Part shown: piece after piece, positions 54,819 to 63,708 of the stretch | Layout of the letters: every line of letters starts with the position of its first letter | How positions within the stretch are numbered: the stretch's first letter is position 1 | Source of the DNA: Phaeodactylibacter sp. | Lineage (GTDB): Bacteria; Bacteroidota; Bacteroidia; Chitinophagales; Saprospiraceae | DNA: 64,000 bases | Assembly (NCBI RefSeq): GCF_022763345.1 | Contig: NZ_JALEGS010000029.1 | Location: 1 to 64,000, forward strand | Reading direction: 5' to 3' | Made by a program: the position numbers and the translations under genes | The notes under the pieces: generated by a model | The model's input: the letters and a program-made list of their open reading frames with translations, nothing else | Database searches by the model: none | What the model was told of the DNA's origin: nothing

Positions 54819-54927
54819 ATGCTGACCGATCCAAACCGCATCAAGTGCAAATATAGTACAGAATGGATCGCTTTACAATGGAAAGCAATGCCATAAGTGC
54901 AAAAACTGTGATCTGTCATTCACTGTT
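54819..54927 (+). mobile_element. IS1-type transposase fragment (zinc-ribbon end)
   Basis: Plus strand: ATG at 54819 reads MLTDPNRIKC, and after a +1 shift near 54850 the sequence continues NIVQNGSLYNGKQCHKCKNC, then DLSF. This matches the N-terminal zinc-binding segment of IS1-family transposases (C-x2-C, then NG-x4-GKQ-x2-C-x2-C). Only this short piece remains; its end runs under the 3' end of the S41 peptidase gene on the other strand. Confidence 0.55.
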
Positions 54928-56422
54928 CATCAATTAGGCCGAGGACAAATTTCATAGTTGTATCCTCATTGTTCAGGAAATCACTCAAGGAAGTAGTTAC
55001 TTCATAGTCAGGCATAATGCCTGATCCGGCAGGCTGATTTTCTGTGACGGGTACATTCTGATCAATATTCACCAAAGAAAAATCAAATTCAATTTTTGAA
55101 TGAGGGAGTACATAAGAAACTGGAAAGATGCCATTGTGCCCGTAATATCCACCAGATGTTTCTTCTCCAACTACAATGGCATCGGTATTGCCAGCTACCA
55201 TAGCGGCAAATAGACTCGCAGCAGAAGCGGTTTCGGGCCCTACCAGTAAATACAAAGTACCCGTGAAAGCGTTCTCTTTAGGGGAAATGGTTTTAGGTTT
55301 ATCGTAATAAAAATTACCGTCTTCCCCTTCTGAAAGGTTTTTCTTGACCTCTTTTTTGACGACAATATTTGCGAATGGTTTTTGATACCACTTGATATTT
55401 AGGTGTCTAGTCTTTGGTAGTTTTCTACAACTTGTCCAGGCTTGTTGAGCCTCTTTAAGTGGCTTGTCTATCAAAAAACTTCCAGTCTCAACATCGTTTG
55501 GGCCAGTCCCTCCTCCATTATAGCGAACATCTACGATCAAGTTTTCAACTCCATTTGCTTTTAGTTCAGAAAATGTGGAATCAAGAAAAGCCATGTATTT
55601 TTTGTGAATTGGGTCATCCTCATTTCTTCCTATGTAAAAGCTATTTATTTTTAGCAGAACCGTGTTAGGATTGATTGCTGATAATTGATACAATTCCTTT
55701 TTTTCTGTCATTTCAAGATAATTCCAAAAATACAGGTAATCGGATGGCATACTGTGCATTTTAGACCTGTTTTCTTTATATTGTTTATTAGATATACTTT
55801 GCAAATTCAGCTGTTGAGTAGCTCCATCAGGCTCCTGATAAAGGATGTCGAAGCTTTCTTTTTGCCCATAGAACATGCGATAGTAAAAAGGGAAGCTTTT
55901 TTTGAAGCCAATTTTCTTCCCCGTGGTGTTGTAGCCGTCTGTTGTCCAGTAAATTCCCAGCTCTTGGATTATTTCCTCCATTTTTTTACCATTAATTTCA
56001 ATAATACGGCTACCAACAGGAATTTCAAGGCTATCGTTGTTGCATACCCAGTAATCTTCAACGTCGCTAATCATAAAAGGAAAGTAACCCCATGATTCAT
56101 TTCGAATAGACTCTATTACTTTATCCGGTAAATCAGTGTTGTTATGTAAGCTTCCTTCAAAATCGGTAATTGTACATACAATATTGTAAAAATCACCTAA
56201 GCTGCTGCTTTGTTTTATTTGGCTATATGCCCAATTGTAAATGCTGTCTATTTGATTCTTTGTGCGATATTTATAAAGTCCCGAGTTAGCGATTTCGCGA
56301 ATCTCTCTGAATAATTCCAGGTCTTTAACCATCTGCTCTTGGGACAGTTCTGAATCAAAGCTGTCTTGTGCAGAAAGGCTAAAACTGAAAAAGAAGAGGA
56401 GACAGATGGTAATTTTGTTCAT
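54920..56422 (-). CDS. S41-family (C-terminal processing) peptidase
   Basis: 500 residues from ATG at 56422, where a signal peptide begins (MNKITICLLFFFSFSLSAQ); the frame has a start 45 nt earlier. The S41 core shows NLIVDVRYNGGG near 303, the Ser region TASAASLFAAMVAG near 402 (nucleophile Ser) and VVGEETSGGYYG, as in tail-specific proteases. No PDZ domain is obvious; the N-terminal half is helical. Predicted to be secreted or periplasmic. The 3' end abuts an IS1 remnant. Confidence 0.85.
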   Translation of the reverse strand: MNKITICLLFFFSFSLSAQDSFDSELSQEQMVKDLELFREIREIANSGLYKYRTKNQIDSIYNWAYSQIKQSSSLGDFYNIVCTITDFEGSLHNNTDLPDKVIESIRNESWGYFPFMISDVEDYWVCNNDSLEIPVGSRIIEINGKKMEEIIQELGIYWTTDGYNTTGKKIGFKKSFPFYYRMFYGQKESFDILYQEPDGATQQLNLQSISNKQYKENRSKMHSMPSDYLYFWNYLEMTEKKELYQLSAINPNTVLLKINSFYIGRNEDDPIHKKYMAFLDSTFSELKANGVENLIVDVRYNGGGTGPNDVETGSFLIDKPLKEAQQAWTSCRKLPKTRHLNIKWYQKPFANIVVKKEVKKNLSEGEDGNFYYDKPKTISPKENAFTGTLYLLVGPETASAASLFAAMVAGNTDAIVVGEETSGGYYGHNGIFPVSYVLPHSKIEFDFSLVNIDQNVPVTENQPAGSGIMPDYEVTTSLSDFLNNEDTTMKFVLGLIDEQ

Positions 56423-56487
56423 AGTACAATCTTTTGGAAGCAAAGTTAGTGTTGCATTGCTTCCCAAACTTGTACAATCTTGGCACG

Positions 56488-57264
56488 CTAGAAAATTTGA
56501 TTTTTAAACGCTCTTGGAGAAAGGCCTACGAATCGCTTAAACTGCTTAGAAAAGTGCGCGCTATCTGCAAAATGAAATTGATGGGCAAGATGGGTTAAGT
56601 TAGTATCCTTACGGATTAACTTTTTCATCTCGAAAACCTTCCTCATGATGACATAATGTATCGGAGAAAGCCCATGTTTGAGGCGAAACTCCTTTGCTAA
56701 ACTGAACTTATTCATTCCCATGAATTTTGCCAGATCGTCTAGTGTTATCTTTGTTTGCAGTGAATTGTCGATCAGCTCTAGCAATTCCTGCCATTGATTA
56801 TTGAAAACCGGATGATGGTCAAGTTCAAAAACATCTTGCTTTTGAAAGCTATTGAGCAACTGATTCAAAAGGGTACTTAAGCAATCAATATTTCCATTTG
56901 AAACTGAATCGACGATTCGAAGGAAAGCGCTTTGGCTGGCAGGATTGATAGGTTGTTGCAGTGAAAAATTCACGTTTTCATCCTTCAAAAAATAGCTTAC
57001 CACATCCTTCGACAGGTATAAGGTGATAAAGTCATTTTTGTGGGAGGAGTCAAAAACAGGATTAGCATGAATCTCAAAGGGATTGGTGATGGTAATGAAA
57101 CCTTTATCTGACAGGACAGTCGTATCCCCTATTTTGACCATCTCCCAGCCGCTATTGATCAGTGTAACACAGTAAGTTTCATGAAAATGTTCTGGGAAAC
57201 TAGTTTTAAGGTTAGAAAACCTCAATAATTCCAACCCATCAAATTCGGATATTTTTAGCTCCAT
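56488..57264 (-). CDS. AraC-family transcriptional regulator
   Basis: 258 residues. N-terminal cupin-like sensing domain (1-150, FPEHFHETYCVTLINSGWEM) and C-terminal double helix-turn-helix (about 160-255) with LDDLAKFMGMNKFSLAKEF and HLAHQFHFADSAHFSKQFKR followed by GLSPRAFKN. It reads toward the S41 peptidase gene, ending 65 bp before the latter's signal-peptide start, and may control it. Confidence 0.92.
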   Translation of the reverse strand: MELKISEFDGLELLRFSNLKTSFPEHFHETYCVTLINSGWEMVKIGDTTVLSDKGFITITNPFEIHANPVFDSSHKNDFITLYLSKDVVSYFLKDENVNFSLQQPINPASQSAFLRIVDSVSNGNIDCLSTLLNQLLNSFQKQDVFELDHHPVFNNQWQELLELIDNSLQTKITLDDLAKFMGMNKFSLAKEFRLKHGLSPIHYVIMRKVFEMKKLIRKDTNLTHLAHQFHFADSAHFSKQFKRFVGLSPRAFKNQIF

Positions 57265-57505
57265 TGTGATTGACCACTACAGGCTAGTTCATGAGCGGCA
57301 ACGGATTTTACACCCTAACTTTTCAGTTTAGAGCTAGCCTTTGTGTTTTGTTTTTCGTTACTCCACCCGATGGTTAGGAGTGAAATTTGAAAAAAGCGAG
57401 GAAAAGCAAGATTTTGTGGTTTGCCACACCTATAAAACCTACTTTTTCTCATGGGATTGCATCCTGATGCAAAGCTAACACAAGCTGTTCGGAAGTTTAG
57501 CACCA
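57265..57505. other. Intergenic region upstream of the AraC gene
   Basis: Contains GCGGCAACGGATTTTAC at 57295-57311, similar to GTAACGGATTTAC at 40661-40673, and a CCCTAAC (57312-57318) facing GTTAGG (about 57372-57377) 54 nt apart. No gene. Confidence 0.35.
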
Positions 57506-57670
57506 TCAAGAAGTTGAAAAGTCAAATAGTTTGCATTTAAGCTTCTCCAGCAGAGGGTTAAAAGCCGGCGGAGTACCGCATTCATTGAGCTGGCAGACAT
57601 GATCGAGGGTTAAGCCATGTAAAAAAGCTCGATTAAGCGCCGGGTCAGGGATTTCTTTCAGAAGTTGGAG
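57506..57670 (-). pseudogene. Possible 3' fragment of an unidentified gene
   Basis: On the minus strand a frame without a start reads LKEIPDPALNRAFLHGLTLD, then HVCQLNECGTPPAFNPLLEK and ends at a TGA at 57506. Composition is host-like and codon-like, but I do not recognise the family. It may be the tail of a gene whose front was replaced; it lies at the right edge of the AT-rich island. Confidence 0.25.
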
Positions 57671-57732
57671 TTTGATTATAAGCCTTTTGGGCCTACTGCG
57701 CTGAGACCGGGACAGGCTTCCATCAAACAGAA

Positions 57733-57768
57733 AATCCCGAACCCAGGCAATAGCCAGGATTCGGGATT
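57733..57768 (-). terminator. Terminator of the large T9SS adhesin gene
   Basis: A 16-bp arm pair (57733-57748 and 57753-57768) with two imperfect positions and a 4-nt loop; on the minus strand it is followed by TTCTGTTTG. It starts 27 nt past the gene's stop codon. Confidence 0.75.
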
Positions 57769-57794
57769 AACTCAAATGGATATAAAGTTTAGCG

Positions 57795-60700
57795 CTACTG
57801 GCGTACCACTTTCAGTATCTCCCGGTAGCCATCGTCTGTTATGGTTTCAAGGAAGTACATCCCGGCGGGCAGGTTCCCGGTATCCCATAGCAGCTCGGTT
57901 TCACCGGTACGCAGGGTCTGCCGGGCTACGCGCTGGCCGAACTCATTGAGCAGGGTAGCGGTACCCTCCGCAGGGAGAGGCCTGCTGAAGTGTAGGGTAA
58001 AGGCATCCTGCACCGGGTTAGGCGATACGGTGGCTTTTGGCAATTCAGGAATTTCCGTTTCCCATATCAGGTTATCAGGAGCCGAGAGGTTCGCATTGAC
58101 CTGGCTGCGGTAACGGACCATGCCAAAGGATGCACTGGCATCCCCATTCGGATCGGTGGTAAATACTGCCAGCCCCATTTCCACGCAGTTGTCCATCGGC
58201 AGGTAGGCCTGATGGAACAGCTGCCAGTCGCCATTATCTGTATTGCGATAGAAGGCGCGGATGTAGTCTCCCTGGCGTCTCAGTCTCAGCCAGTATGGGA
58301 ATGAAGCATACAATAGGTCTGAGGACCGCACCCCATTTTCCTCAGTCCGGATTTCACGCCGTATTAAATTGGTGAGGTTGGAATAAATAGCAATCATCTT
58401 TGCGCCCGGGGCACTACTCTCCCGGATCATGAGCCCGGCGTAGCCGCCCTGAACGTTCTCAATGCGGGCCTGAATACCGCCGTTGCCGCACAGGGGTACG
58501 CTGGCAAAAGCCAGGTTGTCACTGTCCTGTGGAATAAGGTTGTACCCTCCAGTGCTGATGCTGAAGTCGCCAAGGTCCGGGTTGTCACCGGTACAGGGGT
58601 CGTAGGTGTAGCTGCTGCCATCGCCCTGATCGCCGATATCATTGGCGGTCCACGGAAGGGGCAGGGCAGTACCGATTTCCACGGTCACTGTTGCCATACA
58701 CAAAGCGGAGTTGCCATTTACATCGGTAGCCGTCAGGGTCACCATGTTTTGGCCCAGATCCTCACAGTTGAAATGCATAGGGCTAAGCGTCAGGCTGGCG
58801 ATACCGCAAGCGTCTGTAGAGTTGTTGTTCACCTCATCGGGAGCAATACTCGCACTTCCTCCCGCATCCAACTGAATGGTCCGGTTCTGGCATCGAGCCT
58901 CAGGGGCAATATTATCGATGACAGTGATGCTGAATTCGCAGGTTGCTGAGCCGCAATCGTTCGTACCTGTAATAACAACCTCTGTTGTGCCTACTTCAAA
59001 AGCGCTGCTACTTCCCGTTCCTTCACCATTCGCAATAGTCGCACCTGAGAACACATAACTGTAGCTTGGTTCTGGTATGCCATTTGCTATTGCATCGTAG
59101 CTCACCAAGGCTGAACAGGCATCCGGATCTACATTTACAGAAAGCTCGCCAGGGCATGCGGTAAAGTCGGATGTTGGTTCGCAGGAGCAGGGCTCAGGCG
59201 CGGTCATGAGCGTAGCACTGGTGAAACTACAGTCTGATGAAAACGCGGCTGTCAGGATAACATCATTGCCATCTGAAGGCAGTTGCACTCCTGTAAAAGT
59301 ATAAGTAGTTGTACAGGTCAGATCAGCCTCCGTCGTCGCCAGAGTCGTATTCCCCAGCTTCAACGTCAGGGTACCATCAGTTGGCGCATAAGCAAAAGTC
59401 ACCGTTACGTCTGCGGTGAAGTAGTCATCGGTGTCATCGATGGTGCCGTTGCCGTCGCAGCCGCTGGTGTTGTCGAGGCTGATGTCGGTGATGGCGCAGG
59501 CTGGGCTGCTGCCGCCGCTGAGGCTGCCGCAGCCGCCGCTCAGGGCAATAGATCCCGAGGATAATGCACAACCTTGCGGGTCAGTCCAGCCAGTCGTGCA
59601 AGGAAGGTTGTCAACGGAGCCGTTCGGGTTGGAGGACCATTCCGTAAGTCCTCCCGAAATTAAATCAATGCCAAAAATCGCCCATTTCCCTTCAATGTAA
59701 CCTATGACAAAATCGTTCATCGACTGCCAGAAAGGTGCACCTTCTGCATAGTCAACGAAGAAGTAAGTGCCGTTAGGCCCAAAGCAGCCAAAACCGGATA
59801 CGGTGATGTCAGATGGGATAAACTCCCCACTGCATTCGGGGGCCGTACCGATTTCATCATCACTGTAACTGCACCCCTCAGAGAAGGTGGCTGTCAGGTC
59901 AATATCACCGCCATCGGCCAGCATCTCCACACCGGTGAAGGTGTATGATGTAGCATCGGTAACAGATACATCGACCACCTCACTACTGATGACGTTCGGA
60001 CCATTGAGCGAGAGAGTGCCGCTGGCAGGTTTTTCGCTGTAGGTCACCGTCACATCGGCGGTGTAGGTATCGTCGGTGGTACAGGTGGTGTTGTTGCGGT
60101 CGGCCTCACTGATGTTGTCGATGGAAATAGAAACAACCCTGCCTTCGATGAGCGTATTTTCATAAGCCCCCATGTCCACGGTACCGTCTTGGATGCGGGT
60201 GGTACCCACAAGGTCAGTAGCGGCTACGTCCGTATTGTCACCAGCATTGATGGCAGGCGAGCAGCCATCGAGGGTGTAGTCATCGTTGGTGGCATCGGTG
60301 AAGAGTGGGTCCAGGAAGATATTGTTGCCCCCGTTGGTTACACCCGTAGGCAAGCCACTCTCGAAGAGCGAATGGGCGATGTTGGCTGTGGCCCCGCTCA
60401 AATTGAAGAACTGCTGGTCATTGAGCGTCCCTTGCCCACCGGTATTGCCCCAAAAGATACAGTTTTCCATGGTCAATCCGGAATCGTCGTTTACGACCCC
60501 TCCGCCGGCCGAAGTGACGGAAGTGTTATCAGCAAAGGTGCAGTTGGTTAACGTTGCCTCTGTTACTTCGTAAATGTAAACAGCACCGCCCCCTGGATAG
60601 TCTTCATCCCCCTGTGCCGTGTTTTTGGCAAACAAGCTATTGGAGATGGCAAGCAGTTCATTGTCTCCACCAGCACCGGAGATGGCCCCTCCGTATAGTG

Positions 60701-62930
60701 CGTTGTTATCCAAAAAACTACAGCGTTCTATTTCAAGGCCATATTCGTAAATACTTTCATATCCAATGGCCCCACCATCCTCCCCTGTATTGTTGATGAA
60801 CTGGCAATCGGTAAAGCTGGTAACAGCTGCATAGGAAGGAGAGTCTAGATAGACCGCACCTCCATCTCCTGCACTGTTGTCCGTGAATATACAGTTGGAA
60901 ACAACCGTGCGAGCTTTGTAAGACGGGTAATACAAATACATAGCACCGCCGATGCCATCTTCTGCTGTATTTCCGGTAAAGGTGCAATTTTCGATGGTCA
61001 GGTCACTGCTATCCTCGTCCAATACCAACCCGCCACCGTCGTCGGCCGTGTTATTTACAAACGTGCAGTTTTTTACGGTGCCCCTACCGTATGCGAGGTA
61101 GTAGCCGCCGCCTTCATCATAGGCGGAGTTGCCGTCAAACACACAACTGTCAACCGTCAAGGAGGCATCATCTGTGTACAATCCGCCGCCTTCATAGGCG
61201 CTGTTATTTACGAATGTGCTGTTTTTTAAGTCGACGTTACCGTCTTCAAGGTAACAACCGCCGCCGTAAGCATCATCATCGTTGTTGTTTTCAAAATGGC
61301 AATTGTCAATCATCACTGCGGCATCATAGGTGTAAAGCCCTATACCATATCCACCGTCAGAACGATTGTCTTCAAATTGGCAGTTCTCAAAACGGGCGCT
61401 GCCTCTGTCAACATAGGCACCACCGCCGTGGTAGCCCAAGTTGTTGACGAACTTGTTGTTAGTAAACAGGGCGTTGCTGTTTTTAGCTACCAGGCCGCCG
61501 GCATCATAGCTGTAAATCTCTTCACTTTCAATGGTTATAGAGGCAGAGCCCTCATCCGGTGAGTAACCACCGGTAACGGTGCAGCCTTCCAGGAGGGTCT
61601 GGTCGTTGTTGTTGATGCTGAGAACTACATGGTGAGTGTTGCCGTCGTTCAAAGTGTTGTCGTTGTCAATATCGCCCGATAAAATGGTTTCATTACCCGG
61701 CGTGCGCTCGATAAGGGCCGTTTCAGTACCGGCAAAACCGCCGTATACTTTTACACCGCTGCTGAGGACAAAGGCGTAATCTCTCGGGGAACTGCAACCG
61801 GTACATCCCGTCGGATAGTCGGCGGGCTTATAAGTACCGGCAGCCATCCAGATTTCGGTCACGCCACAGGTATTGTCAATGGCGGCCTGCAGGTCGCTCG
61901 TCGCATTGGCCCAGGAGGAGCCGTTACCCGTGCCGGTGGTGGTCACATAGATGCGATTGGTAACGCCTTCACAGGGAGGGATGACCGTCATCGTAATCCC
62001 CGCACTCGTCGCCGTAGTCGGGTCGGCGCAAGGGTCATTGCTCGTCATTTCACAAGTGACCACATCGCCATCGGCCAAAGTCGTGCTGGTGTAGGTGGCC
62101 TGGTCCGTGCCGACGTTTGTGCCGTTCACTTTCCATTGGTAGGCAGGCGAAGTGCCGCCGTTCGTCGGGGTGGCGGTGAAGGTGACGGAGGTGCCGGTGG
62201 TGATACTGTTGCCGGGGTCGGCGGCGATGGTTACAGTAGGATTAGTAGGGATAAGAATGATGTTGAAATCGGTAATTGGTTGACCATCACATGCATTTCC
62301 CGGGAAAGGCAACCAACCCGTAGTTGGAGGATAGGGCAAGGTTGGTGTACTGTTAATGAAAAGGTAGGAACCATAATCCCATAGGACCCATGAAGTGCCA
62401 TCAAAGAAAATTTCGTAGCTGCTATTGTTAGACTTACCCCAATATCCACCACCTAAATAATCACCTCCATATAGGTATTCGCCATCAAAAGCTGTACAGC
62501 TTGTCGTAACTTGAATTTTAGAACATGATGGCGGGAATGTTGGAGCCTCTATCATCGTAAATGCATTGCTCGTTGTTGTTGCCGGGTCGGCGCAAGGGTC
62601 GTTGCTCGTCATTTCACAAGTCACCACATCATCATCGGCCAAAGTCGTGCTGGTGCAGGTGGCCACATGGTCGTCCACGACATCGAAATGGAGGGCGCCT
62701 CCCGAAACGCCTGTTGTAGATTCGTCATTCAAACACAGATTGTCGGTGGCTGTAGAAAAATCAGGGATAGAGGACTTCGCATACACCGATAAGGTCAGAA
62801 AGAGACTAAAAAGTAGGAGTAATTGCGTGAGCCCTCCCCGACTCCGGGTAGAAGGAGCGTTTGTTGGGCTACTTTCCTTTCGTAAAGCGGGCCATAGAGT
62901 ATAGGGGTTAGGTAGAAGTCTTTTTTTCAT
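57795..62930 (-). CDS. Giant secreted adhesin-like protein with beta-helix and T9SS type A sorting domain
   Basis: 1711 residues from ATG at 62930 (an earlier in-frame ATG at 63008 would put 26 residues before the long basic lead of the signal peptide). Order: signal peptide near 25-50; a partial Ig-like unit with HFDVVDDHVATC; an Ig-like unit (about 265-325); a right-handed parallel beta-helix of the choice-of-anchor Q type (about 335-930, opening NRIYVTTTGTGNGSSWANA); three repeated Ig-like domains each opening with an IDN or LDN strand; a HYR-like domain (CPGELSVNVDPDACSA, VIDNIAP); a DUF1349-like beta-sandwich (IQARIENVQGGYAGLMIRES); and a T9SS sorting domain from VSPNPVQD. Rich in Cys and Asp. 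Probably a surface adhesin or polysaccharide-binding protein. Confidence 0.88.
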   Translation of the reverse strand: MKKRLLPNPYTLWPALRKESSPTNAPSTRSRGGLTQLLLLFSLFLTLSVYAKSSIPDFSTATDNLCLNDESTTGVSGGALHFDVVDDHVATCTSTTLADDDVVTCEMTSNDPCADPATTTSNAFTMIEAPTFPPSCSKIQVTTSCTAFDGEYLYGGDYLGGGYWGKSNNSSYEIFFDGTSWVLWDYGSYLFINSTPTLPYPPTTGWLPFPGNACDGQPITDFNIILIPTNPTVTIAADPGNSITTGTSVTFTATPTNGGTSPAYQWKVNGTNVGTDQATYTSTTLADGDVVTCEMTSNDPCADPTTATSAGITMTVIPPCEGVTNRIYVTTTGTGNGSSWANATSDLQAAIDNTCGVTEIWMAAGTYKPADYPTGCTGCSSPRDYAFVLSSGVKVYGGFAGTETALIERTPGNETILSGDIDNDNTLNDGNTHHVVLSINNNDQTLLEGCTVTGGYSPDEGSASITIESEEIYSYDAGGLVAKNSNALFTNNKFVNNLGYHGGGAYVDRGSARFENCQFEDNRSDGGYGIGLYTYDAAVMIDNCHFENNNDDDAYGGGCYLEDGNVDLKNSTFVNNSAYEGGGLYTDDASLTVDSCVFDGNSAYDEGGGYYLAYGRGTVKNCTFVNNTADDGGGLVLDEDSSDLTIENCTFTGNTAEDGIGGAMYLYYPSYKARTVVSNCIFTDNSAGDGGAVYLDSPSYAAVTSFTDCQFINNTGEDGGAIGYESIYEYGLEIERCSFLDNNALYGGAISGAGGDNELLAISNSLFAKNTAQGDEDYPGGGAVYIYEVTEATLTNCTFADNTSVTSAGGGVVNDDSGLTMENCIFWGNTGGQGTLNDQQFFNLSGATANIAHSLFESGLPTGVTNGGNNIFLDPLFTDATNDDYTLDGCSPAINAGDNTDVAATDLVGTTRIQDGTVDMGAYENTLIEGRVVSISIDNISEADRNNTTCTTDDTYTADVTVTYSEKPASGTLSLNGPNVISSEVVDVSVTDATSYTFTGVEMLADGGDIDLTATFSEGCSYSDDEIGTAPECSGEFIPSDITVSGFGCFGPNGTYFFVDYAEGAPFWQSMNDFVIGYIEGKWAIFGIDLISGGLTEWSSNPNGSVDNLPCTTGWTDPQGCALSSGSIALSGGCGSLSGGSSPACAITDISLDNTSGCDGNGTIDDTDDYFTADVTVTFAYAPTDGTLTLKLGNTTLATTEADLTCTTTYTFTGVQLPSDGNDVILTAAFSSDCSFTSATLMTAPEPCSCEPTSDFTACPGELSVNVDPDACSALVSYDAIANGIPEPSYSYVFSGATIANGEGTGSSSAFEVGTTEVVITGTNDCGSATCEFSITVIDNIAPEARCQNRTIQLDAGGSASIAPDEVNNNSTDACGIASLTLSPMHFNCEDLGQNMVTLTATDVNGNSALCMATVTVEIGTALPLPWTANDIGDQGDGSSYTYDPCTGDNPDLGDFSISTGGYNLIPQDSDNLAFASVPLCGNGGIQARIENVQGGYAGLMIRESSAPGAKMIAIYSNLTNLIRREIRTEENGVRSSDLLYASFPYWLRLRRQGDYIRAFYRNTDNGDWQLFHQAYLPMDNCVEMGLAVFTTDPNGDASASFGMVRYRSQVNANLSAPDNLIWETEIPELPKATVSPNPVQDAFTLHFSRPLPAEGTATLLNEFGQRVARQTLRTGETELLWDTGNLPAGMYFLETITDDGYREILKVVRQ
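62020..62100 (-). repeat. 81-bp direct repeat in adhesin gene, copy 1
   Basis: Near-identical (about five differences) to 62584-62664. Both encode a TSTTLAD-D-VVTCEMTSNDP segment of an Ig-like unit. Confidence 0.85.
62584..62664 (-). repeat. 81-bp direct repeat in adhesin gene, copy 2
   Basis: Second copy of the repeat at 62020. Here the strands that normally come before it in the Ig-like unit are missing and an unrelated FDVVDDHVATC segment is joined to it, so the unit looks truncated. Confidence 0.8.
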
Positions 62931-63708
62931 AGTGTAGATTAGATTTGTTATTACATTTTGCAATTCAAAACAAGCTGTAGTCTTTTCTTTAGGCTGCGAA
63001 AACTTCAAACTGGTCCTGCTATATTGAAAGCAGTAAAAAGACCGGGGTAGCAGCGATAAAGAGCGTAAGCCTCTTAGGAATCAAGACAAGTAAAGGGTTC
63101 CGTCTTTTAGGTCGTGCGTATTCACTTCAGGGCAAAGTTCACCTTTAGTACATGTGTTTCTTACAAAGCGAACCGGACAAAAACAGGACAAAATGACTTT
63201 TGTCTTATTTGTCAAAAGTAGTTTTCAGCGGGAAGCCATCACCTGAGGCTTAAATTGGAGACCTTTTCTGCTATATTTGACAAATAGTGGTAAATGAAGG
63301 AATAAAGACAGAAGCGTTGACAAAAGAACAGGCGAAGGCACTCGGACAGCACCCGGACAGTAATGGTAAATGAGGAGGGAGCCCTGCATTGCCCGGTCCA
63401 GAGGTAAGGATGGCTGTGCTTTTGGGCAGGGCAAAAATTACAGCGACCCATGGCCTTACTTATCGTACATGTGGCTATCCCGGCTTTTTTTGGCGCTTAG
63501 AATGGCTGGCTTCTATTTTGCCATTATGAAGACTTACGACTATCAGTAGGTTTATTGCGCGTGATTATCTTGGAAAATAGCAGCCGGATTGATAATCGCT
63601 AATACAAAATTGCTAAAAACTGTGCCCTGGAATCGGGTCAGGAGAAAACCAAAAACAATTTTTCTGCCATACTAATGGCTTCGGATAAAGTTTACTAAAA
63701 GCAAACAC
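62931..63708. promoter_or_regulatory. Divergent control region between adhesin and S9 peptidase genes
   Basis: 778 bp without genes. Between 63175 and 63326 the hexamer GACAAA or its complement TTTGTC occurs six times, including two GGACAAAA direct repeats at 63175 and 63186, a TTTTGTC at 63198, and two palindromic forms TTTGTCAAA (63208-63216) and TTTGACAAA (63276-63284). A minus-strand TACTTTTG at 63213-63220 could be a -7 element for the adhesin gene. Confidence 0.45.

Larger units (their letters stand above)
38285..57670. other. AT-rich accessory island (mosaic)
   Basis: From the PP2C relic to the fragment near 57.6 kb, the sequence is visibly AT-richer than both flanks and codes for regulators, small membrane proteins, two fusion genes and several broken genes. 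No integrase gene or flanking direct repeat was seen. Border-like motifs recur inside it (near 40.6, 45.95, 53.8 and 57.3 kb), suggesting several separate acquisitions. Confidence 0.55.
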
